Positions 1-9,035 of a stretch of DNA of 64,000 nucleotides are shown in pieces. The translations under genes and the position numbers were made by a program. The stretch is from positions 1 through 64,000 of the forward strand of contig CAUJHR010000016.1 of assembly GCA_963205195.1 (NCBI GenBank), in the 5' to 3' direction. Below the pieces are notes generated by a model. That model worked only from the letters and a program-made list of their open reading frames with translations. It made no database searches and was not told the origin of the DNA. Within the stretch, counting starts at the first letter, position 1, and each line of letters opens with the position of its first letter. Source of the stretch: Pseudomonadota bacterium (GTDB lineage Bacteria > Pseudomonadota > Alphaproteobacteria > Rickettsiales > SXRF01).

Positions 1-805
1 GATTAAATAGCTTGTCTGGGATATGGAAATGCCCAAATCCAGAAGTAAAGCCTATAGGATCTAAATAACGCTCGTCACCAATTTTTAAACGATTGTATAT
101 GGAAGATTTACCTAAAGATGATGTAGTCGTAACCATAACAAGGTTAGCATTTTTAGCTTTTCCTGAAATAATACCTGTAGAGCTGCCATAACGCTGTTTA
201 AAACACTTTCGAACTTCTTCTGACTTAAGCAAGCATGCCACCAATTTTCCACCTAACAATTGATTGTATGGTGGCAATGCTCCTAGGACATAAGCGTCCA
301 TTATATCTACTAATGTTTCAGAGCGTTGTTTATGATCCCATCCTATAAGTTCATCTCTCACTTTTAAATTGAAGACCGCATCTCCAAGGGCAAAAATACC
401 TATAAGTTTGTCATTAGAATCATCCCACACTAAAAATCGCATTCTTCTTCCATAGCCTTCTGAAACTGGAACTCGCCAAAATAATGTGGCAAATCTAAAA
501 AGATCTGATTGCCATGAATCAGAGGGTACCATTTCTATCCTTGGAAGAATATTTTTGGGAACCACATCACTCCCTGAAGCTAAATATTCAATTAATTTAT
601 GTGCATATTTTTCAAGAAAAATTTTATTTTTTTCAAGCTTTTGTAGACGATGGTGATGGTGCATTATTCTATAGGTATCTTTAGTCAAATCTGGTGGAAC
701 TAAAATGCCATTTTCATTCCTAACAAAACCCATCCCCTTCATGTGCGCACGAATGCTGCGTTTCAACATAACTTCAGTAGGAGATAATGGGATAATATTA
801 GCCAT
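1..805 (-). CDS. DruA-like (DUF4338) protein, C-terminus beyond the window
   Basis: 268 codons are visible from an ATG at 805; the 3' part lies off the left edge. The translation reads like the DUF4338 family that includes DruA of the Druantia anti-phage system: a strand with VWDD (about 127-130), a GWD..QR motif at 155-161, a variable helical stretch, then TTTSSLGKSS at 226-235 and an aromatic/His-rich GFGHFHIPD near 256-264. The molecular activity of DruA is not known to me. It starts 15 bp after the stop of the helicase gene, so the two are probably cotranscribed. In type I Druantia druA comes first and druE last; here the order is reversed. The family call is moderately secure; membership of a working Druantia system is inferred from the neighbour. 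Confidence 0.7.
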   Translation of the reverse strand, partial: MANIIPLSPTEVMLKRSIRAHMKGMGFVRNENGILVPPDLTKDTYRIMHHHHRLQKLEKNKIFLEKYAHKLIEYLASGSDVVPKNILPRIEMVPSDSWQSDLFRFATLFWRVPVSEGYGRRMRFLVWDDSNDKLIGIFALGDAVFNLKVRDELIGWDHKQRSETLVDIMDAYVLGALPPYNQLLGGKLVACLLKSEEVRKCFKQRYGSSTGIISGKAKNANLVMVTTTSSLGKSSIYNRLKIGDERYLDPIGFTSGFGHFHIPDKLFN

Positions 806-820
806 TAGTTAATAATCCCC

Positions 821-3800
821 TCACTTAACTTGGCTTCCGCCGATATTAGCGAATACACCAGCAAGGTTGTTTTGTAATTGATAAGTAGTAATTATTTGGC
901 ACTTACTTGAATAATTCTGCTTTATTTCTTCAGGGTCAAGTAAAGAAGGTATAATCGCCACCTCTATTTCTTTGCCCCTCAATGCCATTTTTAAAGGGAT
1001 ACTTGAATTCTGTACAGTTTCCCATCCTTCAAGCTCAAGAACCTGCTGTAGTGGCGTTAATTCTCTGTTTTGCCCCTTTAAATCTTTTATTGGTGGCAAT
1101 ATTCCCTCAGTTGCATATTTAAGAAGATTAAGGGCTAAATTACGGTCTAGACGTGAATGGCTTAATCTATTCCCATAATGCCTTAAGCACTTATCGCATG
1201 ATTTATCACAACATTTAGCATTTAAGAGATTTTTTGCTTCTTCTAATATTTCTTTAAATTGCTCACCGGCTATTGCAGCATAACCAGCTCCTCCAGCTAC
1301 AGCATCATAAAGGAAAATATCAGCATACAGTACATTTTTTATATTGATTAAACGATATCCAGCATTCATTTCCCTTAGATCAATATCTAACTTGTGGCAT
1401 GATGCCATGCTTATCGCCTCACATAAAGACATTAGAGCATCTTCAAGAGCTATTCTGGTTGCTGGCACACTAATTTTTACATCAAGTGGTTTAATTAATT
1501 CAATTCTTAAAAGAAGAATATCTGAATTGAAAGAATACCCAAGGCAAACATTACTATATGTACCATTGCATTGTTTTGGTGCTGGTGGTGCATTGCGCAA
1601 ATTCTGAATGTAATAATGCCTTTCATGTGGCGTATTATGAGGCTCGTCTGGAAATACAGAATGACCACATTTTTCACATACCATAAAACCAGAATAGCCT
1701 ATTGCTTCCTGTTTGCCACGATTTAGCATTAAGAGTGATTGGTTTTCGGCATAGTAATAATTAGAATATTTACCAATACTTTTTAATCCTGTTATTTCTT
1801 GTTTTGTGACAGGTAACTGAGCACTGGTAGATGTGCTATATATCTGTTCATCATCCAGTTCATCTATAGGCTTTTTTCCTACAGGAAATGTCATTTCTGG
1901 TTGAATCACCTGTATAGTTTCATATAAATGGCTGCCACAGATAGGGCAAGAATCATTAGATTCATTCTCTTCATTATACATCTCGCCTGTATAGCTACAG
2001 TCTTGGCAATGATTATAGACCCTTTTTTTTGCAAAAAGTTGGGTTGCTCGGTCTATATCTGTTGCTGGTCTATTTGCAGCTACAGCACCAATACGATAGG
2101 TTTTTTTATCTATAACAACAAGACGCCCAGGTGCATACTCTGATAATGCTACATTAAGGCTCTGTTGTGGACGCTCTATAACCTTAACTTGCACATATCC
2201 ATCAACATTTCTCATTTCTTCAATTTGTAATGCGCATAAATCTCTTGGAAATGCATATGATGGCAGTAATCCATGCAAAAATAGAAAATCGATCAAGCTT
2301 TCATTATTACCTTGTAAGTCCTCTTGTGATTCTGGTCTTTTTTCATTTAAAGTTTTGATAAAAGTATTGATACTGGTTCTAACATTAATTTTAGAATTTT
2401 CTGGCACCCAAAGTTGTATTGCATCTAATACTCCTTGAGTTTCTGCTTCTTCTGATACCCAACTTGCAAAATGCTTCAAAGTAAAATCATTGTCCCCACT
2501 ATAGAAATTCCATGTATCGCCAAAGGCATCAAAAATGTTATTCTTATTTGATTCTAGGTGCATAACTTGTGTATGGAAAAAATGCTGTAAGGCTGCAGCA
2601 TGTATATGGCGATGAATTAAACGTGGATTACAAATATCGACCATAGGCAATGGTGGATCACCAGCAATTATTTTGTTTATATCTTTAAAATAAGAATGGT
2701 CATGAGGACTATTTTGGGCATAGGTAATTACTGTAGATATAGCCGATCCTCTACGACCAGCACGACCTACACGTTGCTGGTAATTTTGTCTTTGAGGTGG
2801 AACATTTCGCATACCTACAGCAGTTAATGAACCAATATCAATACCTACTTCCATAGTGGTTGTACAACTCAGTATATCTATTGGATATTCCTGATTATTT
2901 AATAAAATGTCCTTAAAAAGACGCTCATATTCTTCTGTAGTAGATTTGATTTCATCCTGATCGCGGAAAGAAAGCTGTGCTGTATGCTCGCAAACATTTA
3001 AATAAAATGGGACGTTTTTCCTTTCTAATATTTCAACAACAGGATCTCTCCAAAACGTTTTTCTTGCTCTTAGATAAAAACTATTTTCTGGATCCAATGG
3101 TTTTATAGAGTTTGAATCGCACTTAGGGTTTACACAGTGACCTTTTAAAGTCACTGGTGATAAATACATACATTTTTGGCACTGGTTCCATATGTTTTTC
3201 ACCGCTAATTCTAATTTTACAGCATTGGGGTGAATGAAATATGTACCATTATTCTCCGTAGCTAATTTGCTTTTAAATACAGCCTCAATTTTATCAGATT
3301 GCCCATAAAGACTTTGAATAAGTGACAATTTCTTTTTAGAAAATCCCTTAGGAACGCCCCATAACGGTGAATACCAACCAGCAGCCATACTTCTAACGCC
3401 TTTGCTAATTTTTTCATCAAAAGCCATTTTAGAAAGTAAATTTTGAATCCAAATAATTGCTAGAGCCTTTATTTCAACTTCATCTAACTCCGGCAATTGT
3501 TCTTTTAGATTACGCATGCTACGCTTAGTAGGACTAACAAAGCCTAGGGTTAATGCATTGATTGAATAAAAACTACTCCCTAATTGACGTAGTAAATATT
3601 CTTTAAATGGGTTTGGTGCATCTGTATTAAATTCATTTATACATTCTTTAATATCAACATATTCTTCTTGCCTAACCTTTTGAATATCTTTTAATATTTG
3701 ATCGTGACCTTCGCCGTCAAAAAGGTGTAAGTTAAAATACTCAAGTATGTATAAAACTGCACAATAGATTTTATCTAATTTAGCCTCTTCACCAATTTTT

Positions 3801-6109
3801 GCTAATTCGCTTACTGCATATAATAATACTTGCCTAAATACATCTTGCCCTAACTCTCTAGGAATATCTCTTGCAAGCCTTGCTGCTTTTTGTCTTCCGT
3901 CAGAAAATATTAGATTCTTTTTACCTTGATTAGGAAAATGATGGTCTAGTTCTTTTAAAGCTGGCTGAAGCTTTAATTGTGTAGCTATAAGATGTGCAAA
4001 GGGTGCCTCCCCTTTTGTTGCTAAATCCATGATTTTATTAGTTCCCTTTAGCCATGTTCGTGAACATACAGGGCATACATGGTCAAAAGAATGGATAGGG
4101 GGCTTTACATCAGTTAAAGGATCTCCAGATGCTTGCACAAGATGTAAAAAATCATCTGTATTCTTAATCGGCTCAGTACGTTGAATACATCCAGTTTTCT
4201 TATGCATCCAGATATTGCACGCCTTAGGATCTCGATTGCGCTGAGCTTCGACTAGAAAATGAACTTCCATTAATGCACGGCCATTGTCTTGTGTCAAACC
4301 AGCCTCATGCCAAGCAAAATTATCTTTTGGTGCACGCAAATATGCCCTTATGAATGCTGCGCCACAATCACGATGGGTTAATAGTTCGAAAACACGGCTT
4401 CCACATTCACATTCTCTACGAGGCCCATCGAACATTCTGCCAAGCAAAGGCTGTTCTGTTGTTTTGTCTAGTCGATGTTTGCAATTAGGATTAATACACA
4501 CATATAATCCACTTACTCCGCGATAAAATGTATGAAGCCTAACAGGTAAAAAAACTCTATTATCATAACTTCTTTGAGCAAAAGCAGATAATGCAAGCAA
4601 GCTTTCTAAGGCTAACTGTACTTCTGGATGTTTTGGAAAAATATCAGAAACTATTTCCTCAAATGTATGAGGCTTACCTGTAACATAATTTGCTAATTTA
4701 CATGCAGGGGGATATTTTTCAAGGAATCCATAAATTTCCTGCCTCAGTTCTTTCTGGGTTTCTATATTGGATAATGTTTTTCTATTTAGAGTTGATAATA
4801 GCTGTTTGAAGGCAGGTATAGCCTGCTTTAAACCAATGTCGTTAAATGTATTATGCAGTAATGAATGCGGAAATTTCTTAAGTGCGGTTATATCGTCAAT
4901 AGTTCCAGATGCTCCATTTAGCATCTTCTCTATTTTACCTTCAATTAGTTGAAAGCTGCCCTGTTGTTTTGAAAGTCCTGTTAGCTCCCCCGCAAATTCG
5001 ATTACTTTCCTTTGTGCATCAGCACCACTACCTAAGCTAGCACTGGTAAGAATATATTTTATTCTGCTTCTGTCTATTCCAAGGCGAGATTGCAATCTTC
5101 GTAATAATAGACCAACTTCAGCACCAGCAGCCCCACGATACATGTGAGCTTCATCAAGAATAACAGTAAATTTATTGTTTTTATCTGATTTCAGCCATTC
5201 AGACGTTTGATCGAAAATTGGTGCCTCTACAGGCCTAAGCAACATATATTCTAACATAGAGTAGTTTGTTACGAGCAAATCAGGGCATTTATTATGCATT
5301 TCGTGTCGGCTGTACAATTCCCTGTCATTAGGATGTGTGGTAAATTTATTTTTTGCAAAAGCATCCATATCTTTTGAAGGCCATTTTCCTTCTTTTTCAA
5401 GCAACGCTTTTACATTAGCTGCGTTTGCCCCAAACAATTGCTCGACCAATTTACCAAGTATATTTTTATCTTTCGTAGAATGCTGTTTCCCTGGATATGG
5501 AGTACGGCTAGTATACATACCAAAGGTAACACGTCTTTTACGATTTTGTGATAATATTTCAGCAACTTCTTGGTTGCCAAACAATTTACGCAATCTCCCC
5601 AATTGATCATTAACCAGTGCATTCATCGGATATAAAAGTAAACCCCGCATTCCCGGCATAGTTGCAGTTTTTGGGCTTTGAGATGCCTCAATAGATAACA
5701 TTCCAATAAGTGGCATTAAAAAGCTCTCGGTTTTTCCTGAACCAGTGCCTGTTGCCACCACTATATTTTTAGAATCTCTCAAAAATGCTTCTAGTGCATC
5801 TGCTTGGTGGCTATATGGTTTTGGGTATATACCAACATTAAGAGCGGCAATTTTTAATAGGGTTTCCTTTGCGGCAGAAGGGATTTCAAGATCATCAAAA
5901 GCTTTGCCATATTCATAGAATGGGGTTGCTTCTAAAGCAGGGGTTTGGTGAGTAACACCATTTGTATCACTAAATAAAGCTTTCCTGTCTAAAATTAACG
6001 ATTCATCCCAAATATGATATTGTGCTTCTAAATATTTATGAAGAGAGTCAGTTAGTAACGTTACAAGATTTTTAACGGAGTATTCATTGCTATGTTCACT
6101 CACATTCAT
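821..6109 (-). CDS. Large SF2 helicase with DUF1998 region, DruE-like
   Basis: 1762 aa. An N-terminal Q-like motif (SHQADAL, about 100) precedes Walker A ATGTGSGKT (119-127), DEAH (319-322) and TSAS (motif III-like). The second RecA lobe carries TMEVGIDIGSL and QRVGRAGRRG (about 1110). Several Cys pairs form zinc ribbons, and near 1631-1643 the CCDKSCDKC cluster with a following LRHYGN marks the DUF1998/MZB-type end. Size and order match DruE of Druantia better than the shorter DISARM helicase DrmA. It overlaps the preceding 321-aa gene by 14 bp and is followed 15 bp later by the DruA-like gene. The role is presumably ATP-driven nucleic acid translocation in phage defence. A stand-alone DUF1998 repair helicase is the main alternative. 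Confidence 0.8.
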   Translation of the reverse strand: MNVSEHSNEYSVKNLVTLLTDSLHKYLEAQYHIWDESLILDRKALFSDTNGVTHQTPALEATPFYEYGKAFDDLEIPSAAKETLLKIAALNVGIYPKPYSHQADALEAFLRDSKNIVVATGTGSGKTESFLMPLIGMLSIEASQSPKTATMPGMRGLLLYPMNALVNDQLGRLRKLFGNQEVAEILSQNRKRRVTFGMYTSRTPYPGKQHSTKDKNILGKLVEQLFGANAANVKALLEKEGKWPSKDMDAFAKNKFTTHPNDRELYSRHEMHNKCPDLLVTNYSMLEYMLLRPVEAPIFDQTSEWLKSDKNNKFTVILDEAHMYRGAAGAEVGLLLRRLQSRLGIDRSRIKYILTSASLGSGADAQRKVIEFAGELTGLSKQQGSFQLIEGKIEKMLNGASGTIDDITALKKFPHSLLHNTFNDIGLKQAIPAFKQLLSTLNRKTLSNIETQKELRQEIYGFLEKYPPACKLANYVTGKPHTFEEIVSDIFPKHPEVQLALESLLALSAFAQRSYDNRVFLPVRLHTFYRGVSGLYVCINPNCKHRLDKTTEQPLLGRMFDGPRRECECGSRVFELLTHRDCGAAFIRAYLRAPKDNFAWHEAGLTQDNGRALMEVHFLVEAQRNRDPKACNIWMHKKTGCIQRTEPIKNTDDFLHLVQASGDPLTDVKPPIHSFDHVCPVCSRTWLKGTNKIMDLATKGEAPFAHLIATQLKLQPALKELDHHFPNQGKKNLIFSDGRQKAARLARDIPRELGQDVFRQVLLYAVSELAKIGEEAKLDKIYCAVLYILEYFNLHLFDGEGHDQILKDIQKVRQEEYVDIKECINEFNTDAPNPFKEYLLRQLGSSFYSINALTLGFVSPTKRSMRNLKEQLPELDEVEIKALAIIWIQNLLSKMAFDEKISKGVRSMAAGWYSPLWGVPKGFSKKKLSLIQSLYGQSDKIEAVFKSKLATENNGTYFIHPNAVKLELAVKNIWNQCQKCMYLSPVTLKGHCVNPKCDSNSIKPLDPENSFYLRARKTFWRDPVVEILERKNVPFYLNVCEHTAQLSFRDQDEIKSTTEEYERLFKDILLNNQEYPIDILSCTTTMEVGIDIGSLTAVGMRNVPPQRQNYQQRVGRAGRRGSAISTVITYAQNSPHDHSYFKDINKIIAGDPPLPMVDICNPRLIHRHIHAAALQHFFHTQVMHLESNKNNIFDAFGDTWNFYSGDNDFTLKHFASWVSEEAETQGVLDAIQLWVPENSKINVRTSINTFIKTLNEKRPESQEDLQGNNESLIDFLFLHGLLPSYAFPRDLCALQIEEMRNVDGYVQVKVIERPQQSLNVALSEYAPGRLVVIDKKTYRIGAVAANRPATDIDRATQLFAKKRVYNHCQDCSYTGEMYNEENESNDSCPICGSHLYETIQVIQPEMTFPVGKKPIDELDDEQIYSTSTSAQLPVTKQEITGLKSIGKYSNYYYAENQSLLMLNRGKQEAIGYSGFMVCEKCGHSVFPDEPHNTPHERHYYIQNLRNAPPAPKQCNGTYSNVCLGYSFNSDILLLRIELIKPLDVKISVPATRIALEDALMSLCEAISMASCHKLDIDLREMNAGYRLINIKNVLYADIFLYDAVAGGAGYAAIAGEQFKEILEEAKNLLNAKCCDKSCDKCLRHYGNRLSHSRLDRNLALNLLKYATEGILPPIKDLKGQNRELTPLQQVLELEGWETVQNSSIPLKMALRGKEIEVAIIPSLLDPEEIKQNYSSKCQIITTYQLQNNLAGVFANIGGSQVK

Positions 6110-7061
6110 AACCCAATCCTTTTAGGAAAGATTCAATAATTGGATAAAGTGCTACTGGCACAATATAGTTTTCAAATTTGTCATGCATTTTTCTAGTAGT
6201 TGCAAGAAAAATACGTTCTTCAGCTTTTGGTAAAACTGTTGGAATACTAATATGGTAATATTTATCACTTTTATTCAGTATGAAAAATTTACGATTAACG
6301 CCAAAGATAATGTCTAATCCATGTAATAATCGCCTATGATCTGATAAATCTTCGCATACATTAATAATTTTACCATTTTCCAAAAATGCGATCTTATATA
6401 TGTAAGATCCGTTTTTATTAAGCTTTTCCCTAATAATTGTACTAGTTATATCTGGAGGAATTTTTGCCTCTTTTAAATCCAGCCAGTATAGTTTATTATA
6501 CGTTGAAGGACTTAAAGTTGATACCGTCCACGAAGCGTAAACTTGGAATTGGCTAGATCCATTATAAAATGGAACTGATTTAATCCTTGATATGTTTATT
6601 TGATCTAGTGTCCATTCTCTTATATCAATAGGAACAGGTAACCATTCTTCTATAGTTTGGACGGGAATAGTAGGAATAGCACCCTTAGGGCAAAAACGTG
6701 CGTAACCACCAATAGTAATATCATCATAAAGTGATCTTCTTATTTCAGGAGTGGATTGTATGGTTATAATCATATCCCACTCAAAAAACGTAATCCTTCT
6801 AGTCGGCGCAGGAAACCAATAACCATTACCTAAATGGCAAATTTCGCCTAAAGATTCTTGTTTTTCTAATTGTTCTTTTAGTTCTGCATCCAAACCAAAT
6901 TTTTTTGCCAAGCCAATAATTTTGTTTGTATGTATGGGCTGAATTTCAAGGGTATTATTTGATTGATCATCAAAAGAAGATTGGAATGCAAGTGCACAAA
7001 AAGCTGCTCTTGCTATATCCAGCTTTTTAAAATTTTCGAAGTGGTCATCTGAGTTTATCAC
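6096..7061 (-). CDS. Unknown 321-aa protein, first gene of the Druantia-like operon
   Basis: No family recognised. It starts with GTG at 7061, with GGA about six bases upstream, and its last 14 bp overlap the helicase start, which implies translational coupling. It has no signal peptide or membrane segment. A YWFPAPTRR stretch (about residue 80-90) is followed by alternating strands rich in Trp, Tyr and Ile; Walker, nuclease and methylase motifs are absent. By position it could stand in for DruB, DruC or DruD, but I see no resemblance that proves this. Strong A+T bias, like the two genes downstream, suggests one transferred unit. Confidence 0.7.
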   Translation of the reverse strand: MINSDDHFENFKKLDIARAAFCALAFQSSFDDQSNNTLEIQPIHTNKIIGLAKKFGLDAELKEQLEKQESLGEICHLGNGYWFPAPTRRITFFEWDMIITIQSTPEIRRSLYDDITIGGYARFCPKGAIPTIPVQTIEEWLPVPIDIREWTLDQINISRIKSVPFYNGSSQFQVYASWTVSTLSPSTYNKLYWLDLKEAKIPPDITSTIIREKLNKNGSYIYKIAFLENGKIINVCEDLSDHRRLLHGLDIIFGVNRKFFILNKSDKYYHISIPTVLPKAEERIFLATTRKMHDKFENYIVPVALYPIIESFLKGLGYECE

Positions 7062-7308
7062 AAAAATCCATAATTAGTTTTTTACAATCATTAATCCTTA
7101 GAAATCATTGTAGCAATAATTGAATATTGCGCTATATTGGGATTTTATAGAAAATATTATGGTATCCAGATTTAACTGAATAAACTGCACTGAATAATCA
7201 AAACAATAAATATAAAACTTCCATTTTCATAAACACTATAATAGCAGATTCAGCTTTTATAAAAAATTTCTCGGTGGCAAATGCCATTTCTAAAAAATAT
7301 ACGTTTTG

Positions 7309-7325
7309 CACCCCCCGTAGGGGTG
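7309..7325. repeat. G+C-rich hairpin near the island edge
   Basis: Perfect inverted repeat CACCCC (7309-7314) / GGGGTG (7320-7325) with a 5-nt loop, in otherwise A+T-rich DNA. There is no clear T-run, so a terminator role is not supported. Confidence 0.55.
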
Positions 7326-7438
7326 GGGTCATGGGACACTGGTGGGGCAGTTGAGTTTATTGACAAAGAACCCTGATAAACCAAGGGTTATAATGACTAA
7401 GCGATTAAATTATGGCAGGTATAAGATTTTGGTTACAA

Positions 7439-7460
7439 CCTAACCCCAGCCTAACCCCAG
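7439..7460 (+). repeat. Two tandem copies of CCTAACCCCAG
   Basis: The 11-mer CCTAACCCCAG occurs twice head to tail (7439-7449 and 7450-7460), about 45 bp from the 3' end of the tRNA-Met gene. Possible integrase arm sites left by island insertion; this function is inference. Confidence 0.6.
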
Positions 7461-7504
7461 AATATTTTTTAAAAATCAATTATCAGCTAACCTATTGAAA
7501 CAAA

Positions 7505-7579
7505 TGGTGGCTCGGGGGTGATTTGAACACCCGACCAAGGGATTATGATTCCCCTGCTCTACCACTGAGCTACCGAGCC
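7505..7579 (-). tRNA. tRNA-Met (CAT)
   Basis: Reading the minus strand from 7579 gives acceptor GGCTCGG pairing with CCGAGCC (7509-7515), a D arm GCTC..GAGC, an anticodon stem with one G-T pair and loop ATCATAA (anticodon CAT), a T arm with TTCAAAT, and an encoded CCA (7505-7507). The loop resembles elongator tRNA-Met of alphaproteobacteria; tRNA-Ile2 (CAT, lysidine-modified) is less likely. Its 3' end faces the island. Confidence 0.93.
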
Positions 7580-7729
7580 ACACGCAACCAATTCTGGTAA
7601 TTCACAAAAGGTAGGGACTTACGAATTAGGGATTGCTGGAGAAAAAAGCAAGCAAAAACTGCAAAATAACACCTTCATTATTGCGCGGACGGCTAAATTC
7701 ATGTAATTGAAGCGCTATTGGAGATTTTT

Positions 7730-8620
7730 ATGACAAACAAACCTTATAAACTAGCACTGATTCAGATGCGCTGTTCGCCTGACCCGGCGCTCAGCCTTGC
7801 AAAAGCTGAAAAAATGCTGCGTCAGGCAGCAGCGGAAGGCGCAAAAGTAGCTTGCCTGCCAGAATTATTCCTTACAGATTATTTCTGCCAAGGGCTGGAT
7901 ATTAAAAAATTTGACCTGGCAGAAAAAATACCTGGCAAAACCACCGATACATTAGGCAGTATCGCCCGTGAAACCGGCATGGTAATAATCGGTTCGGTCT
8001 ATGAAAAAGCAGCTGCAGGCCTGCATTACAACACCGCAACCATAACTGATAGCAATGGCGAACTCGTTGGAATTTACCGTAAGATGCACATTCCCCATGA
8101 CCCGTTATTCGAAGAAAAATATTATTTTGCCCCCGGCGATCTTGGCTTTAAAGCGCATGATACCAGTGCTGGCAGGCTAGGCGCGCTGGTTTGCTGGGAC
8201 CAGTGGTACCCGGAAGGCGCACGCCTGACTGCCATGCAGGGAGCAGAGATTTTATTCTACCCAACTGCAATAGGCTGGCATCCGGCAGAGAAAGCCCAAT
8301 ACGGTAAATCGCAGGTGGAAGCCTGGGAAACCATCCAGCGAAGCCACGCAATTGCTAACGGCGTATTTGTTGCTTCGGTAAACCGTGTAGGACTTGAAGT
8401 TACAGTTGGGGATGGAATAGAATTTTTCGGTCATTCCTTCATTGCCGATCCATTCGGACGCATATTGGCAATGGGCAGCCATGACAAGGAAGAAATAGTA
8501 AGTGCTGAGATAAATCCTGAACTTATTGAACAAACGCGCTGCAATTGGCCGTTCTTCAGGGATAGAAGGGTTGATGCTTACGGCGGTATAACTTCACGTT
8601 GGATAACGGATAACAGATGA
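7730..8620 (+). CDS. aguB: N-carbamoylputrescine amidase
   Basis: Nitrilase-superfamily hydrolase (about 296 aa) converting N-carbamoylputrescine to putrescine, CO2 and ammonia. The Glu-Lys-Cys triad is readable: Glu in LPELF, Lys in YRKMHIPHD, Cys in GALVCWDQWYPE. I prefer the ATG at 7730, with GGAG eight bases upstream, over an in-frame TTG at 7718. aguA, the enzyme that makes its substrate, lies downstream after an inserted cassette. The last codons (ITDNR and stop) are written by a heptamer array, so the native C-terminus has been replaced; the stop overlaps the next start as ATGA. Confidence 0.93.
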   Translation: MTNKPYKLALIQMRCSPDPALSLAKAEKMLRQAAAEGAKVACLPELFLTDYFCQGLDIKKFDLAEKIPGKTTDTLGSIARETGMVIIGSVYEKAAAGLHYNTATITDSNGELVGIYRKMHIPHDPLFEEKYYFAPGDLGFKAHDTSAGRLGALVCWDQWYPEGARLTAMQGAEILFYPTAIGWHPAEKAQYGKSQVEAWETIQRSHAIANGVFVASVNRVGLEVTVGDGIEFFGHSFIADPFGRILAMGSHDKEEIVSAEINPELIEQTRCNWPFFRDRRVDAYGGITSRWITDNR

Positions 8621-9035
8621 CAGATGACAAGAAGTTAGTTTATAAAACTACTAAATCATTTGAAGATATTGAGGTTTTTCAAAGAGCTTATAAGGCCTCT
8701 CTTATAATACATAAAACTACCCTAAAATTTCCCGCCATTGAACAATACGCGCTTGGTGACCAGTTACGTAGGGCAAGCAAATCAATTTGTGCTAATATTG
8801 CAGAAGGGTGTGGTAAACAGAAAAATTCAAAAGCGGAATTTAAGCGTTTTTGCTTATGTCACTGGGTTCCAGTGATGAAATGCGAGTATGGTGCAGATAT
8901 TGTTTTGATTTAGGATATATTGAAAAATCAAATTGGGAAGAATGGCGGTCAGAATATGCTGGTATATCAAAAATGTTACAAGGGCTTATAAATAAATTAT
9001 GAAATCTTCATCTGTCATCTGTCATCCGTCATCTG
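8602..9035 (+). mobile_element. Small cassette bounded by inverted heptamer arrays, carrying a four-helix-bundle gene
   Basis: Left end: four 7-nt units at 8602-8629 (GATAACG, GATAACA, GATGACA, GATGACA). Right end: the inverse at 9008-9035 (TCATCTG, TCATCTG, TCATCCG, TCATCTG). The arrays are near-perfect reverse complements and enclose one small gene whose start overlaps aguB's stop and whose ancestral stop overlaps an aguA in-frame ATG. This looks like an insertion into the aguB-aguA junction. No transposase is inside, so it would be non-autonomous. Mobility is inferred from the terminal inverted structure and from the interruption of a metabolic gene pair. Confidence 0.6.
8617..9002 (+). 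pseudogene. Four-helix-bundle protein (23S rRNA intervening-sequence protein family), frameshifted
   Basis: The first frame (8617-8913) opens with FEDIEVFQRAYKASL and has LRRASKSICANIAEGCGK, hallmarks of the four-helix-bundle S23/IVP family. At the T-run near 8847-8851 the frame breaks. The next frame continues the family with SLGSSDEM and a helix ending near LQGLINKL, with a stop at 9000-9002. Adding one T to the five-T run would restore an intact protein of about 127 aa. Either a real -1 frameshift or a homopolymer sequencing error. Members occur inside rRNA intervening sequences and as stand-alone genes; their role is poorly known. Confidence 0.8.

Larger units (their letters stand above)
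7062..7504. other. Non-coding edge of the island between the defence operon and tRNA-Met
   Basis: No convincing gene. The left part is very A+T rich and probably contains the promoter of the defence operon. The right part (about 7300-7460) changes character: a G+C-rich hairpin, a run of GGTGGGG-type words, and an 11-bp tandem repeat. Such blocks of C-rich repeats beside a tRNA 3' end resemble arm-type sites next to tyrosine-integrase attachment sites, but no integrase gene is present here. The far end of the island and any integrase would be to the left, outside the window. Confidence 0.5.

Noticed and set aside
7381..7397. CCAAGGG similarity to the tRNA-Met anticodon arm as a duplicated attachment core
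   Set aside because: Only seven bases match exactly before the alignment needs gaps; too short to claim.
7612..7632. Heptamer array TAGGGAC/TTACGAA/TTAGGGA
   Set aside because: Units are too divergent to separate from chance in A+T-rich DNA; noted only as a possible relic.
8602..9035. CRISPR-like repeat array
   Set aside because: Units are 7 nt, contiguous without spacers, and inverted at the two ends; no cas genes are present.
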